Counted from the first letter of the stretch, positions 29,603-37,156 are shown. The stretch is 64,000 nucleotides of DNA from Pseudoalteromonas viridis (GCF_017742995.1 NZ_CP072425.1:124001-188000), one strand, 5' to 3'. The notes: generated by a model from the letters alone, not told the origin. A program made the numbers and translations.

Positions 29603-30250
29603 ATGAACGGTCAATTTTTAGCACAGCAGTCCCCTCGCCCTTTGCAAACTCTGAACAAGGTTTTGCTGTCGTTTCTGGGCGCCTGTGGCGTCACCTTTGC
29701 GGCTTTTGCTTTTATGCAGTACCTGATCAGTCAGGATCTGGCGTTTGAGCAAGACACTATCGCGTATACGCCACTCTTTCTGCCCGACGTAAAACAAGAT
29801 AGTCCGGTCGAAACCAGACGCCCACTGCCACCACCGCCTAAACCTGCACCTAAAGCGCCGCCTAAGCCGACACTAAATGCGGAAGTGCCCACTGTGGCAT
29901 TCAACGGGCTGGGCGGTGCACCCGTTGTCGAGACAGGCCCGATACAAATGGGCTCATCCATGCAACCAACGGATATGCAAGCTACGCCCATCGTGAGAGT
30001 CGAGCCGCGCTACCCAGCTATAGCCGCACGGGATGGCACAGAAGGCTGGGTAGAGCTGCACTTTACGATTTCAGAAACAGGTGAAGTGATCGATGCCCGA
30101 GTCGCAAACGCAGAACCCAAGCGGGTATTCAATCGTGAGGCACTTAAAGCGCTAAAGCGCTGGAAATATCGTCCGCAAGTGGTCGATGGTCAGCCTAAGG
30201 CGCAAAGCGGACAAAAAGTCGTACTGGAGTTCAAGCTCAACCAGAATTAA
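29603..30250 (+). CDS. TonB-family energy transducer
   Basis: 215 residues: N-terminal membrane anchor (VLLSFLGACGVTFAAFAFMQYL), a Pro/Lys-rich periplasmic spacer (PLPPPPKPAPKAPPKP) and a C-terminal TonB domain (RVEPRYPAIAARDGTEGWVELHF, ALKALKRWKYRP). It should couple the proton-motive force to outer-membrane receptors. ATG 29603 is preferred over ATG 29597 because AAGGAG is seven bases from the former and only one from the latter. No ExbB/ExbD is adjacent. A sigma-factor gene follows after 72 bases on the same strand. Confidence 0.88.
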   Translation: MNGQFLAQQSPRPLQTLNKVLLSFLGACGVTFAAFAFMQYLISQDLAFEQDTIAYTPLFLPDVKQDSPVETRRPLPPPPKPAPKAPPKPTLNAEVPTVAFNGLGGAPVVETGPIQMGSSMQPTDMQATPIVRVEPRYPAIAARDGTEGWVELHFTISETGEVIDARVANAEPKRVFNREALKALKRWKYRPQVVDGQPKAQSGQKVVLEFKLNQN

Positions 30251-30322
30251 GATGAAAGTTATGCGCCTGGGTGAAAACTCAGGTGCATTCGGGCACATAC
30301 CAATAAAAACAAGGAACTGCCT

Positions 30323-30874
30323 ATGCTGCTTACATTAAAAAACTGGCTGTCGGCAATTGAAACTGAGCCTGCCGATCCTTTATATGAGTTCAAACTGAGT
30401 GGGGAAAATAAGTACCTGGAATTGGCCATAGATAAATACAATCATGACTTATATCACTTTTTACTGACTCAGAGTGACAGTGAACTGGCCAAAGATGTCT
30501 GCCAGAAAACCTGGCTCACTGTGGTTGAGAAGCGTCAGGCTTATCATACCAGCCAGGCCCCCAAGGCCTTTCTGTTTAAGCTGGCCCGAAATGCTTTGAT
30601 TGATGAATTGCGCAAACAACAGTGGCTCTCCTACACGGACTCTTTGGAGCAACATTTGCCAGCCTCAGAGCCTGGCATTGCGTCGCACCAGCCCTTGTAT
30701 AACGCGATTTTATCTTTACCGCTGCTACAAAGAGAAGCAATTAGCCTGCAACTGGAAGGGTTCTCCTTGCAGCAAATTGCCAGTATCACGGATACGCCCC
30801 AGGAAACCATAAAAACCCGACTACGCTACGCCCGGACTGCACTGAAGAATGTATTAGGAGAAGATGATGAGTGA
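30323..30874 (+). CDS. ECF-type RNA polymerase sigma factor
   Basis: A 183-residue sigma-70-family factor with region 2 (YNHDLYHFLL, DVCQKTWLTVVEKR, KAFLFKLARNALIDELRKQQ) and region 4 (LPLLQREAISLQLEGFSLQQIASI, then the recognition helix ETIKTRLRYARTALK). The N-terminal 35 residues are an extra polar segment. AAGGAA precedes the ATG. The next gene overlaps its end and encodes a one-helix membrane protein that is the likely anti-sigma factor. Confidence 0.88.
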   Translation: MLLTLKNWLSAIETEPADPLYEFKLSGENKYLELAIDKYNHDLYHFLLTQSDSELAKDVCQKTWLTVVEKRQAYHTSQAPKAFLFKLARNALIDELRKQQWLSYTDSLEQHLPASEPGIASHQPLYNAILSLPLLQREAISLQLEGFSLQQIASITDTPQETIKTRLRYARTALKNVLGEDDE

Positions 30875-31463
30875 CAAACCACAGGCAGAACAGCTCAGGC
30901 AAGCTTATCAGCAGGCAAAGCAACAGCATAAGCCCACAGCACTGCAACAGCGCCAGCTCAAGCAAGCTTGTCGCGCTGCTAATGCTGCCGTCAGACAAGT
31001 CAGCTGGTGGCAACGAGGTCAGTGGATTTTAGCGTGCGGCGCACTCCTTGTGCTGGCCACGGTGATGGTGACGCAAGAGCAGATTCAGCACACGACTGTG
31101 TATGCGCTGAGCTATGACGACTATGAGCAGGTTGAAACCCACAGTGTTGAACAGGGTCATTATGTTACGCACATTCGGGAACAAAAACAGACACTGGATA
31201 AGCAATTTAGCCAGCAACAAAAGCGACTCAATGAGCAACGTTTTTATGGCCGGCTGGTTCACAGCGACCAGGACACCTGGTTTGTTGCCGACTGCCGAAG
31301 CAAAACATTACTTGAAATCAAGCACTCAGTGCTCGAAGCATTGCAGGCCGAGCCTGTTTTATCAGACTTGGCACCCGGTCAGATGCTCGCATTGGACGAA
31401 AACACCGACGGTCACTTAACTACCATCGCAGCGGTTCCACGCAGCGTGTATGCCTGCCCATAA
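30867..31463 (+). CDS. Likely anti-sigma factor, single-pass membrane protein
   Basis: 198 residues: a Gln/Arg/Lys-rich cytoplasmic helix region, one membrane helix (WILACGALLVLATVMVT, about residues 52-68) and a periplasmic part with a coiled coil (QTLDKQFSQQQKRLNEQR) and a small C-terminal domain. I do not recognise the family; the role is inferred from the overlap with the ECF gene and from topology. No CxxxC/HxxxC zinc anti-sigma motif is present at the N-terminus. Two ATGs in tandem (30864, 30867) could start it; the second is better spaced from AGGAG. Confidence 0.6.
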   Translation: MSDKPQAEQLRQAYQQAKQQHKPTALQQRQLKQACRAANAAVRQVSWWQRGQWILACGALLVLATVMVTQEQIQHTTVYALSYDDYEQVETHSVEQGHYVTHIREQKQTLDKQFSQQQKRLNEQRFYGRLVHSDQDTWFVADCRSKTLLEIKHSVLEALQAEPVLSDLAPGQMLALDENTDGHLTTIAAVPRSVYACP

Positions 31464-31472
31464 GCCCATAAC

Positions 31473-31497
31473 GTCGCCAGCCTGACAGGCTGGCGAC
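31473..31497. terminator. Strong hairpin between convergent genes
   Basis: GTCGCCAGCCT, a 3-base loop and AGGCTGGCGAC form an 11-bp perfect stem between the anti-sigma and NhaC genes. No long T run follows on either side. Confidence 0.65.
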
Positions 31498-31506
31498 CTA
31501 TCTGGT

Positions 31507-32883
31507 TTAAATCATCACCACGCTGGCAACGAAGAAGCTGAGCAATGCCAGCGCACCACCCACCATCGCATAAGGCAGCTGGGTTTTTACGTGCTCCAGC
31601 AGATCACACCCTGATGCCAAAGCTGACACCGCGCTGGTGTCTGAAATTGGGGAGCAGTGATCGCCAAAGATACCGCCACTGAGGATCGCACCCACGACCA
31701 GCGATGGGGGCAGTCCTAAGGTCTGGATCAATGGCACCCCAATGGGGATCAGAATCGCAAACGTGCCCCAGGATGTCCCTGTGGTAAAAGACATCACGGC
31801 GCCCGTTAAGAACAGCACGGGTACAATAAAGTAAACAGGTAAGTAATCACCCACTAACGATGCGACAAACACGCCAGTGCCCAGCTCTTTTAAACTCGCG
31901 CCCAGCGTCAGTGACAGCAACACGATGCTCACCAGAGGCAATAGCTCCCCCATCCCTTTAAAACCTACATCAACCAGTTGTTGATGGGTAAAATGACGGG
32001 CTTTAAGTAACAGCAAATAGGCGACCGCCGTTGCCAGTACCGTGGCATACAACACGGACTTTGAGCCACTTCCCTGGGCCAGCTCTCCACCACCAGTCCA
32101 CAACATAAAGCCCAGCATACTGATAATAAGCGTTGCCAGTGGCACGAGCATAAATCGAGCTTTGCTCGCTGCCGGGCCTTTGTCTATCTCCTGATCTCGC
32201 TTTGTCAGCGCTTGCTCAGCGACTTTCATCGGACCATGCACTTTGTCAAAAACAATGGTGTAAAACACAATCAGCAAAGCGATGATGGCATAAAAATTAA
32301 AGGCTACACTGCCCCACAAAATACTGACTGCCGACTGCTCCAGCTCATAATTGCTCAGCAAACCCAGCACATAAGCCCCCCAGCCGTTGAGCAAAATCAG
32401 AATACACACAGGTGCACTGGTACTGTCTATGATATAGGCAAGGCGTGCACGACTCATTTTGAACTTATCAAACAAACCCCGAGATACGATCCCCGACGTC
32501 AGCACACTCATGTTTGACTCAATAAATACCGCCATGCCGGTGAACATAGTTAACAGACCAACCTGGCGCTTACTTTTTGCGACGCCAATATTCAGCAGCT
32601 TATTTACCGTCGCGCCGACCCCACCAGACTCCCTGATGTAAGCCAGCAACGCGCCAATCACGATACTAAACAGCAGGATCCGGCTGTTTCCCGGAGAAGT
32701 AGCCACACTGACAATGCGCTCAATGCTATTAATAAAGGTGGCAAATAACGCATTGCCATCACCGTTCAGCGCGAGCAGAAATTCTGACGAGATCAGCGCC
32801 AGGATCAGCGCCACAATGACCTCTTTGCGCCAGAACACCACAGCAATGGCTATCAAAGGCGGTAAAATCGAATACCAGGACAT
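31507..32883 (-). CDS. NhaC-family ion/solute transporter
   Basis: A 458-residue polytopic inner-membrane protein of the NhaC Na+/H+ antiporter superfamily, with about twelve helices and the family stretches MAVFIESNMSVLTSGIVSRG, TTGTSWGTFAILIPIGVPL and GGIFGDHCSPISDTSA. ATG 32883 has AGGGAA upstream; upstream in-frame codons (to 33009) are not membrane-like and were excluded. It is divergent from the RpiR regulator, with a muramidase gene next to that. Besides Na+/H+ exchange, Na+-coupled uptake of an organic solute is possible, as in other NhaC relatives (inference). Confidence 0.82.
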   Translation of the reverse strand: MSWYSILPPLIAIAVVFWRKEVIVALILALISSEFLLALNGDGNALFATFINSIERIVSVATSPGNSRILLFSIVIGALLAYIRESGGVGATVNKLLNIGVAKSKRQVGLLTMFTGMAVFIESNMSVLTSGIVSRGLFDKFKMSRARLAYIIDSTSAPVCILILLNGWGAYVLGLLSNYELEQSAVSILWGSVAFNFYAIIALLIVFYTIVFDKVHGPMKVAEQALTKRDQEIDKGPAASKARFMLVPLATLIISMLGFMLWTGGGELAQGSGSKSVLYATVLATAVAYLLLLKARHFTHQQLVDVGFKGMGELLPLVSIVLLSLTLGASLKELGTGVFVASLVGDYLPVYFIVPVLFLTGAVMSFTTGTSWGTFAILIPIGVPLIQTLGLPPSLVVGAILSGGIFGDHCSPISDTSAVSALASGCDLLEHVKTQLPYAMVGGALALLSFFVASVVMI

Positions 32884-33011
32884 AGGTTCCCTATTACTAA
32901 TTATTAGATCAAGCTGTAAACCCGTTAGCTTAATTAGTTGCGTGGAAAAAACCAAGCTTTTCGCGGCTGAATTTACAAACGCAACAAAAAGAACTTTTTT
33001 AGGTACCAATC

Positions 33012-33046
33012 AGATCAAAAAGCGCAATAATATATCTTTCTGATCT
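33012..33046. promoter_or_regulatory. Inverted repeat in the NhaC / RpiR divergent region
   Basis: AGATCAAAAAG and CTTTCTGATCT are 11-base arms with one mismatch, 13 bases apart, just upstream of the RpiR -10. It is a candidate operator for the RpiR protein. Confidence 0.4.
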
Positions 33047-33068
33047 ATTACATTACCATCATTGAACC

Positions 33069-33074
33069 TATAAT
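33069..33074 (+). promoter_or_regulatory. -10 element (TATAAT) of the RpiR gene
   Basis: TATAAT sits directly before an upstream ATG, so transcription would begin past that ATG. This argues for the start at 33114. Confidence 0.55.
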
Positions 33075-33113
33075 ATGGACATCTCTGTTAGTACAGGTTA
33101 CCAAGTGAAGCGC

Positions 33114-33962
33114 ATGTCTACTTTTATTAAAATAAAGGCATTAAGGCCAACTCTCTCACAAAGTGAGGCAAAACTCGCCGACTTTACCCTTAGTTCGGGG
33201 ACCCAGATACGTACTTTGTCGTCCATTGAGCTGGCCAAAGCGGCCGGGGTGAGTCAATCGAGTGTCGTAAAATTCGCACAAAAGTTAGGATACCGGGGCT
33301 TTCCGGCATTTAAACTTGCTGTTGTAGACGCGCTGAATGAGCAAGCGAGTGATCAGGCCGCGCCCTCTGCGCAGTTTGAACAAAGCGACTCTTTGGCGGA
33401 TATCAGTGAAAAGCTCATCGCCAATCAGCACAAAACGCTCAGTGCAACGCAAAAACTCAACAGCAGTGCTGAGTTTGAACGCACTGTACAAGCCTTAAAA
33501 GCGGCACGCAAAGTCCTGATCTGCGCGAAAGGTGCATCCTGGTCAGTGGCACAGGATTTTGCCTTTAAGCTGCAAAAGGTCGGCATATCAGCCGTTTGCC
33601 ACAGTGACGAATACAGTGCCGCCAGCTATATCGCCTCTATGGGCAAAGAAGATTTACTGATTGTGATCAGTAATTCAGGCCAAACCAAAGCGTTACTGAA
33701 ACTGGCCGAGCAGGCAAAACACAATGAGTGCCGCCTGTTTGCCATCAGTCGTTATGGCGACTCCAGGCTCAGTGACATTGCCGATCATATGTTGTTTACT
33801 GTGCAAGAAGTGGAGCCTGTGGATCACAGCGCCATACTGGCCCGGGCGTCGCAATGTTATCTTATCGATACCTTGTTTGTTGCGCTGGCGCAGTCAAATT
33901 TGCACTGGCAGCGACGGGTTGAACGCGCCAATGATAATATGCGCGCGGTCTTTCACGACTAA
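33114..33962 (+). CDS. RpiR/MurR-family transcriptional regulator
   Basis: 282 residues with an N-terminal HTH_6 DNA-binding domain (IELAKAAGVSQSSVVKFAQKLGYRGFPAFK) and a C-terminal SIS sugar-isomerase-type domain (about 125-255, LLIVISNSGQTK) that normally binds a phosphosugar. ATG 33114 is preferred to the in-frame start at 33075 because TATAAT overlaps the latter. It stands between the divergent NhaC-family transporter and the convergent NamZ-like enzyme. MurR, a close relative, senses MurNAc-6-phosphate, which would fit this setting. Confidence 0.85.
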   Translation: MSTFIKIKALRPTLSQSEAKLADFTLSSGTQIRTLSSIELAKAAGVSQSSVVKFAQKLGYRGFPAFKLAVVDALNEQASDQAAPSAQFEQSDSLADISEKLIANQHKTLSATQKLNSSAEFERTVQALKAARKVLICAKGASWSVAQDFAFKLQKVGISAVCHSDEYSAASYIASMGKEDLLIVISNSGQTKALLKLAEQAKHNECRLFAISRYGDSRLSDIADHMLFTVQEVEPVDHSAILARASQCYLIDTLFVALAQSNLHWQRRVERANDNMRAVFHD

Positions 33963-33969
33963 GCCGTTA

Positions 33970-35142
33970 TCACTCACGTGCATAAAGCAGGTAAGGCAGG
34001 CGGCGCGTCTTAAACGCCTGCACTTCCTGCTGCCAGATGGCTTCAATCTGATGTGCTTTCAGACCTTGTGCCAGTGCCAGACGGATCACATCCGTGCCCG
34101 CCAGTTTATCAAAGAAGCTCGGTGAATTGATCAGCGTATTTCCCTGTTGCGCAAACGCACTGTGTGCCTGCACTAGCCAGTCTAACGACAGTCCTCGCTG
34201 CCCAGAATAACGCAGGTCTTCACCATAGACCATTTTGCCCTGTAGCTTAGGGTGCATGGCTGCACCAGGTATTGAGCGCGGTGAAAAAGCGAACTTGCCA
34301 AGTCGGACCTGATCATGACCAAAAACCTGGAACGGAAAATCACTCCCTCGCCCAACAGACACCTGTGTTGCCTCAAATAAACATAACGAAGGGTACAAAT
34401 AGATGGCGCGTTGATTGGGTAAGTTAGGGCTCGGCGCTATGGGGAGTTCATAGTCATCCTGCGCACTGTAACTCGCTACAGGTATCACCGTCAGGTCCAA
34501 TTGCCTGGGACTTCTTAACCACCCCTCACCGACACTCATCAGCGCCAGCTCACCCAGCGTCATACCATGCAAAACAGGCACCGGCAACATACCCACAAAA
34601 GAGCGAAAGCGGGGGTCCAGTACCGGCCCGTCGACATAAGCAATATTCGGGTTGGGCCTATCCAGCACCAGGTAACTGATCCCACTTTGCTGCGCGGCTT
34701 CCATGGTCAGAAACAAAGTGCTGAGGTAAGTGTAAAATCGTACCCCCACATCCTGGATATCGAACACCAACATGTCTATGTCTGCAAGCTGATCAGGTTT
34801 AGGCTTTTTATTAGTACCGTACAAGGAGACAATGGGCACGCCCGTTTTTGTGTCTTTACCATCCGTGATGTAAACACCTGCTCCTTTGTCCCCCCTAAAC
34901 CCATGCTCTGGCGCAAAGATCCGGACCACATTCACCTGATTGTCTGTCAGATAATCCAGCAAGTGTTGATCATGTACTCGGGCACTTTGATTCACCACCA
35001 AACCCACGCGTTTGCCTTCCAGCATTGGCAGGTACAGGTCACCACGCTCGGCAGCAACCTCAATTGCCCGCGTTTGAAATGAGCAAAGCAACACACTGAT
35101 GGTGATCATCAGCATCAGAAAAGCATGGATAGTCTGGCGCAC
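33970..35142 (-). CDS. namZ: NamZ-like exo-beta-N-acetylmuramidase (DUF1343), exported
   Basis: 390 residues with an N-terminal signal peptide (LMLMITISVLLCSFQTRA) and the DUF1343 fold: GKRVGLVVNQSA, FAPEHGFRGDKGAG, MLVFDIQDVGVRFYTYLST and YLVLDRPNPN. In the characterised NamZ of Bacillus subtilis this family cleaves terminal MurNAc from peptidoglycan fragments. Acting in the periplasm here it would free MurNAc for uptake. The neighbouring RpiR regulator and NhaC-type transporter are plausible partners. Its 3' end is 7 bases from the convergent RpiR gene. Confidence 0.85.
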   Translation of the reverse strand: MRQTIHAFLMLMITISVLLCSFQTRAIEVAAERGDLYLPMLEGKRVGLVVNQSARVHDQHLLDYLTDNQVNVVRIFAPEHGFRGDKGAGVYITDGKDTKTGVPIVSLYGTNKKPKPDQLADIDMLVFDIQDVGVRFYTYLSTLFLTMEAAQQSGISYLVLDRPNPNIAYVDGPVLDPRFRSFVGMLPVPVLHGMTLGELALMSVGEGWLRSPRQLDLTVIPVASYSAQDDYELPIAPSPNLPNQRAIYLYPSLCLFEATQVSVGRGSDFPFQVFGHDQVRLGKFAFSPRSIPGAAMHPKLQGKMVYGEDLRYSGQRGLSLDWLVQAHSAFAQQGNTLINSPSFFDKLAGTDVIRLALAQGLKAHQIEAIWQQEVQAFKTRRLPYLLYARE

Positions 35143-35262
35143 AAATGTCCTTAGAGGAAAGCAAACGGTATCGAGATTGTGCGGTGCGATGGCTCACCTT
35201 TGCAACTATTTACGACGGAAGAAATCGCGCAAGGCGTGAGACCCACACCGAATTACAGGCAC

Positions 35263-35290
35263 AAAAAAACCGACTCTCGTCGGCTAATTG
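35263..35290 (-). terminator. Array terminator 1 (last)
   Basis: On the minus strand CCGAC, loop GAGA, GTCGG, then seven T. Follows decayed tRNA-Arg unit 1. The loop differs by one base from the other four terminators. Confidence 0.8.
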
Positions 35291-35317
35291 CTCACTTTTC
35301 CAGAATCCAAGAAGAAG

Positions 35318-35393
35318 TGGCGGATCGGGACGTACTTTATGGAGAGTGAACCTCCGACCGCCTGGTTCGTAGCCTGGTACTCTATCCAGCTGA
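35318..35393 (-). pseudogene. Decayed tRNA-Arg unit 1
   Basis: On the minus strand it keeps CAGCTGGATAGAGTACC, the ACG anticodon loop and GGTCGGAGGTTC, and ends in CGCCA, but has lost the 5' acceptor strand. One base change (CAGG for CTGG) breaks the anticodon stem, as in units 2 and 3. T-arm shortened to GGAG/CTCC. Confidence 0.8.
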
Positions 35394-35418
35394 AATAACT
35401 CACGCCAAATTTCAGACA

Positions 35419-35446
35419 CAAAAAAACCGACTTTCGTCGGTTGATT
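35419..35446 (-). terminator. Array terminator 2
   Basis: On the minus strand AACCGACGAAAGTCGG followed by a T run; directly after decayed unit 2. Confidence 0.85.
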
Positions 35447-35473
35447 GCTCACTTTCCCAGAATTCAAGAAAAG

Positions 35474-35550
35474 TGGCGGACGCGGGACGTCTTTTGTGGA
35501 GAGTGAACCTCCGACCGCCTGGTTCGTAGCCTGGTACTCTATCCAGCTGA
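35474..35550 (-). pseudogene. Decayed tRNA-Arg unit 2
   Basis: Same structure as unit 1, 156 bases away, with GGACGCGGGACG kept nearer to the real tRNA 3' acceptor. The 5' acceptor strand is missing and the anticodon stem carries the shared mismatch. Confidence 0.8.
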
Positions 35551-35576
35551 AATAACTCACGCCAAATTTCAGACAC

Positions 35577-35602
35577 AAAAAAACCGACTTTCGTCGGTTG
35601 AT
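35577..35602 (-). terminator. Array terminator 3
   Basis: Same CCGAC/GTCGG hairpin with GAAA-type loop and T run after unit 3. Confidence 0.85.
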
Positions 35603-35630
35603 TGCTCACTTTTCCATAATTCAAGAAAAG

Positions 35631-35706
35631 TGGCGGACCGGGACGTACTTTATGGAGAGTGAACCTCCGACCGCCTGATTCGTAGCCTGGTACTCTATCC
35701 AGCTGA
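35631..35706 (-). pseudogene. Decayed tRNA-Arg unit 3
   Basis: Same as unit 2, 157 bases away, with one more change in the anticodon stem (CTGATTCG on the plus strand). Confidence 0.8.
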
Positions 35707-35729
35707 AACACAAATCCCAAACTACAGGC

Positions 35730-35757
35730 ACAAAAAAACCGACTTTCGTCGGTTTAT
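35730..35757 (-). terminator. Array terminator 4
   Basis: On the minus strand AAACCGACGAAAGTCGGTTT followed by more T, the strongest of the five hairpins. Confidence 0.88.
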
Positions 35758-35776
35758 TGCTCACTGCTTGAAGAAG

Positions 35777-35852
35777 TGGCGGACCGGGACGTGCTTTATG
35801 GAGAGTGAACCTCCGACCGCCTGGTTCGTAGCCAGGTACTCTATCCAGCTGA
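35777..35852 (-). pseudogene. Decayed tRNA-Arg unit 4
   Basis: 146 bases from unit 3. Its anticodon arm is identical to the working tRNA-Arg, but the 5' acceptor strand is absent and the T-arm is the shortened form, so it cannot fold as a complete tRNA. Confidence 0.8.
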
Positions 35853-35876
35853 AATAACTCACACCAAATTTTAGAC

Positions 35877-35902
35877 ACAAAAAAACCGACTTTCGTCGGT
35901 TG
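35877..35902 (-). terminator. Array terminator 5 (first after the intact tRNAs)
   Basis: Same hairpin and T run after unit 5. It is the first terminator met by polymerase after the tRNA-Ser-Arg genes. Confidence 0.85.
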
Positions 35903-35923
35903 ATTGCTCACTTCTTGAAGAAG

Positions 35924-35978
35924 TGCTGGATCGGGACGTGCTTTATGGAGAGTGAACCTCCGACTTCCTGAATCCGAT
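35924..35978 (-). pseudogene. Decayed tRNA-Arg unit 5 (3' half only)
   Basis: Only the T-arm and 3' part (GTCGGAGGTTCACTCTCC on the minus strand) remain; the anticodon and D arms are replaced by unrelated sequence. Nearest to the intact tRNA-Arg genes. Confidence 0.7.
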
Positions 35979-36005
35979 TCTTTTTATTTAACCACTTTAA
36001 GAAAG

Positions 36006-36082
36006 TGGCGGACGCGGGAGGATTCGAACCTCCGACCGCCTGGTTCGTAGCCAGGTACTCTATCCAGCTGAGCTACGCGTCC
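36006..36082 (-). tRNA. tRNA-Arg(ACG), copy 1
   Basis: A 77-base tRNA with CCA encoded and anticodon ACG (loop CTACGAA). Last intact gene of the operon. Confidence 0.97.
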
Positions 36083-36141
36083 GTATTTATTCAATTTTAT
36101 TACCTGAATAAGTAATCTCTGTTTTTACCATCTGAGAAAGA

Positions 36142-36218
36142 TGGCGGACGCGGGAGGATTCGAACCTCCGACCGCCTGGTTCGTAGCCAGGTACTCTATC
36201 CAGCTGAGCTACGCGTCC
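36142..36218 (-). tRNA. tRNA-Arg(ACG), copy 2
   Basis: A 77-base tRNA, identical to the others. The 59-base spacers on either side of this copy are identical, so a 136-bp unit was duplicated recently. Confidence 0.97.
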
Positions 36219-36277
36219 GTATTTATTCAATTTTATTACCTGAATAAGTAATCTCTGTTTTTACCATCTGAGAAAGA

Positions 36278-36354
36278 TGGCGGACGCGGGAGGATTCGAA
36301 CCTCCGACCGCCTGGTTCGTAGCCAGGTACTCTATCCAGCTGAGCTACGCGTCC
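36278..36354 (-). tRNA. tRNA-Arg(ACG), copy 3
   Basis: A 77-base tRNA with CCA encoded and anticodon ACG. Confidence 0.97.
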
Positions 36355-36406
36355 GTTTCTTAAGTTTATACTCTTCAGTACTTCATGTTTAACCACTTGA
36401 AGGAAG

Positions 36407-36483
36407 TGGCGGACGCGGGAGGATTCGAACCTCCGACCGCCTGGTTCGTAGCCAGGTACTCTATCCAGCTGAGCTACGCGTCC
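36407..36483 (-). tRNA. tRNA-Arg(ACG), copy 4
   Basis: A 77-base tRNA with CCA encoded and anticodon ACG, next to tRNA-Ser. Confidence 0.97.
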
Positions 36484-36513
36484 GTTTTACTACAAAGACA
36501 CCATTTTAATAAA

Positions 36514-36606
36514 TGGCGGAGAAGGAGGGATTCGAACCCTCGATAGGGCTACAAACCCTATACTCCCTTAGCAGGGGAGCGCCTTCAGCCACTCGGCCAC
36601 CTCTCC
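36514..36606 (-). tRNA. tRNA-Ser(GCT)
   Basis: A 93-base class II tRNA with a long variable arm, CCA encoded and anticodon GCT (loop CTGCTAA). First gene of the operon. The order Ser-Arg-Arg-Arg-Arg equals serV-argVYZQ of E. coli. Confidence 0.97.
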
Positions 36607-36621
36607 GTCTTTGTGGGGCGT

Positions 36622-36649
36622 ATAATATAGAACCGTGAAAATATGTCAA
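36622..36649 (-). promoter_or_regulatory. Promoter of the tRNA-Ser-Arg operon
   Basis: On the minus strand a perfect -35 TTGACA (36644-36649), a 16-base spacer and -10 TATTAT (36622-36627), followed by a GC-rich discriminator (CGCCCC) typical of stable RNA genes under stringent control. Confidence 0.82.
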
Positions 36650-36737
36650 ATACTTTTCTTGTAAAAAAGCACTGTATGGTGATAGATTGTTCAGCTTGGT
36701 GTGTTTTAAGGCACTTTGTCGATTAATTTGTCATAAA

Positions 36738-36920
36738 TTAGTCACTTTTAGGACCTGACTGTATATTAAAGTGGTCCAACAGGGATTGCTTGCGGGAGGT
36801 TTCTTCCGAGATAAAGGCATCTACGTAGCCTAAACGCTGAAATTCACTGATACAGCTGCGGCAGTAATTCATCCTTGCCTGTTCGTGTTGTGCTTTTGAT
36901 TTTTGTTGCGACATGGTCAT
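36738..36920 (-). CDS. Small unknown protein
   Basis: A protein of about 60 residues that is polar and helical, with a CxxC pair (NYCRSCISEFQRLGYVDAF). The start is uncertain (ATG 36920 or 36914; earlier in-frame codons to 37025 look non-coding). No clear ribosome binding site. I do not recognise the family. It lies between the tRNA promoter and the lysS terminator on the same strand as both. Confidence 0.45.
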   Translation of the reverse strand: MTMSQQKSKAQHEQARMNYCRSCISEFQRLGYVDAFISEETSRKQSLLDHFNIQSGPKSD

Positions 36921-37108
36921 AGGTCTTTTGCATCCATTCGTAATCACAGCAGTATAGGCAAAAGCGCAGGATATGCCAGCTGTCCCCCTCTGAGCCAGAT
37001 GTGGCTCACCAGGACTTCTATTCAACTAATTCCTGATTTTATTGTGCTTTTACAAATACCTTAAGACTTAAACCCGTTTTTAGCAGAGATCTCTTACACA
37101 GATAAAAG

Positions 37109-37129
37109 AAAAGCGCCTTAGGCGCTTTT
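37109..37129. terminator. Bidirectional terminator after lysS
   Basis: AAAAGCGCC, loop TTA, GGCGCTTTT; T runs on both strands. It ends the prfB-lysS transcript. Confidence 0.88.
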
Positions 37130-37156
37130 CTCGATCGTTTGTTCTGAATGACTGGC

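Noticed and set aside
35145..35372. 75-codon plus-strand frame beside namZ
   Set aside because: It runs into the decayed tRNA repeats and has no protein-like features.
35210..35911. Several minus-strand reading frames of 96-122 codons with repeated LDRVPGYEPGGRRF
   Set aside because: They are translations of the tRNA-Arg-derived repeats and terminators. Such proteins are often mis-annotated next to tRNA genes; there is no ribosome binding site.
35263..36483. CRISPR-like array
   Set aside because: Spaced repeats are present, but they are tRNA-derived, the period is about 150 bases and the intervals are repeats too, not unique spacers.
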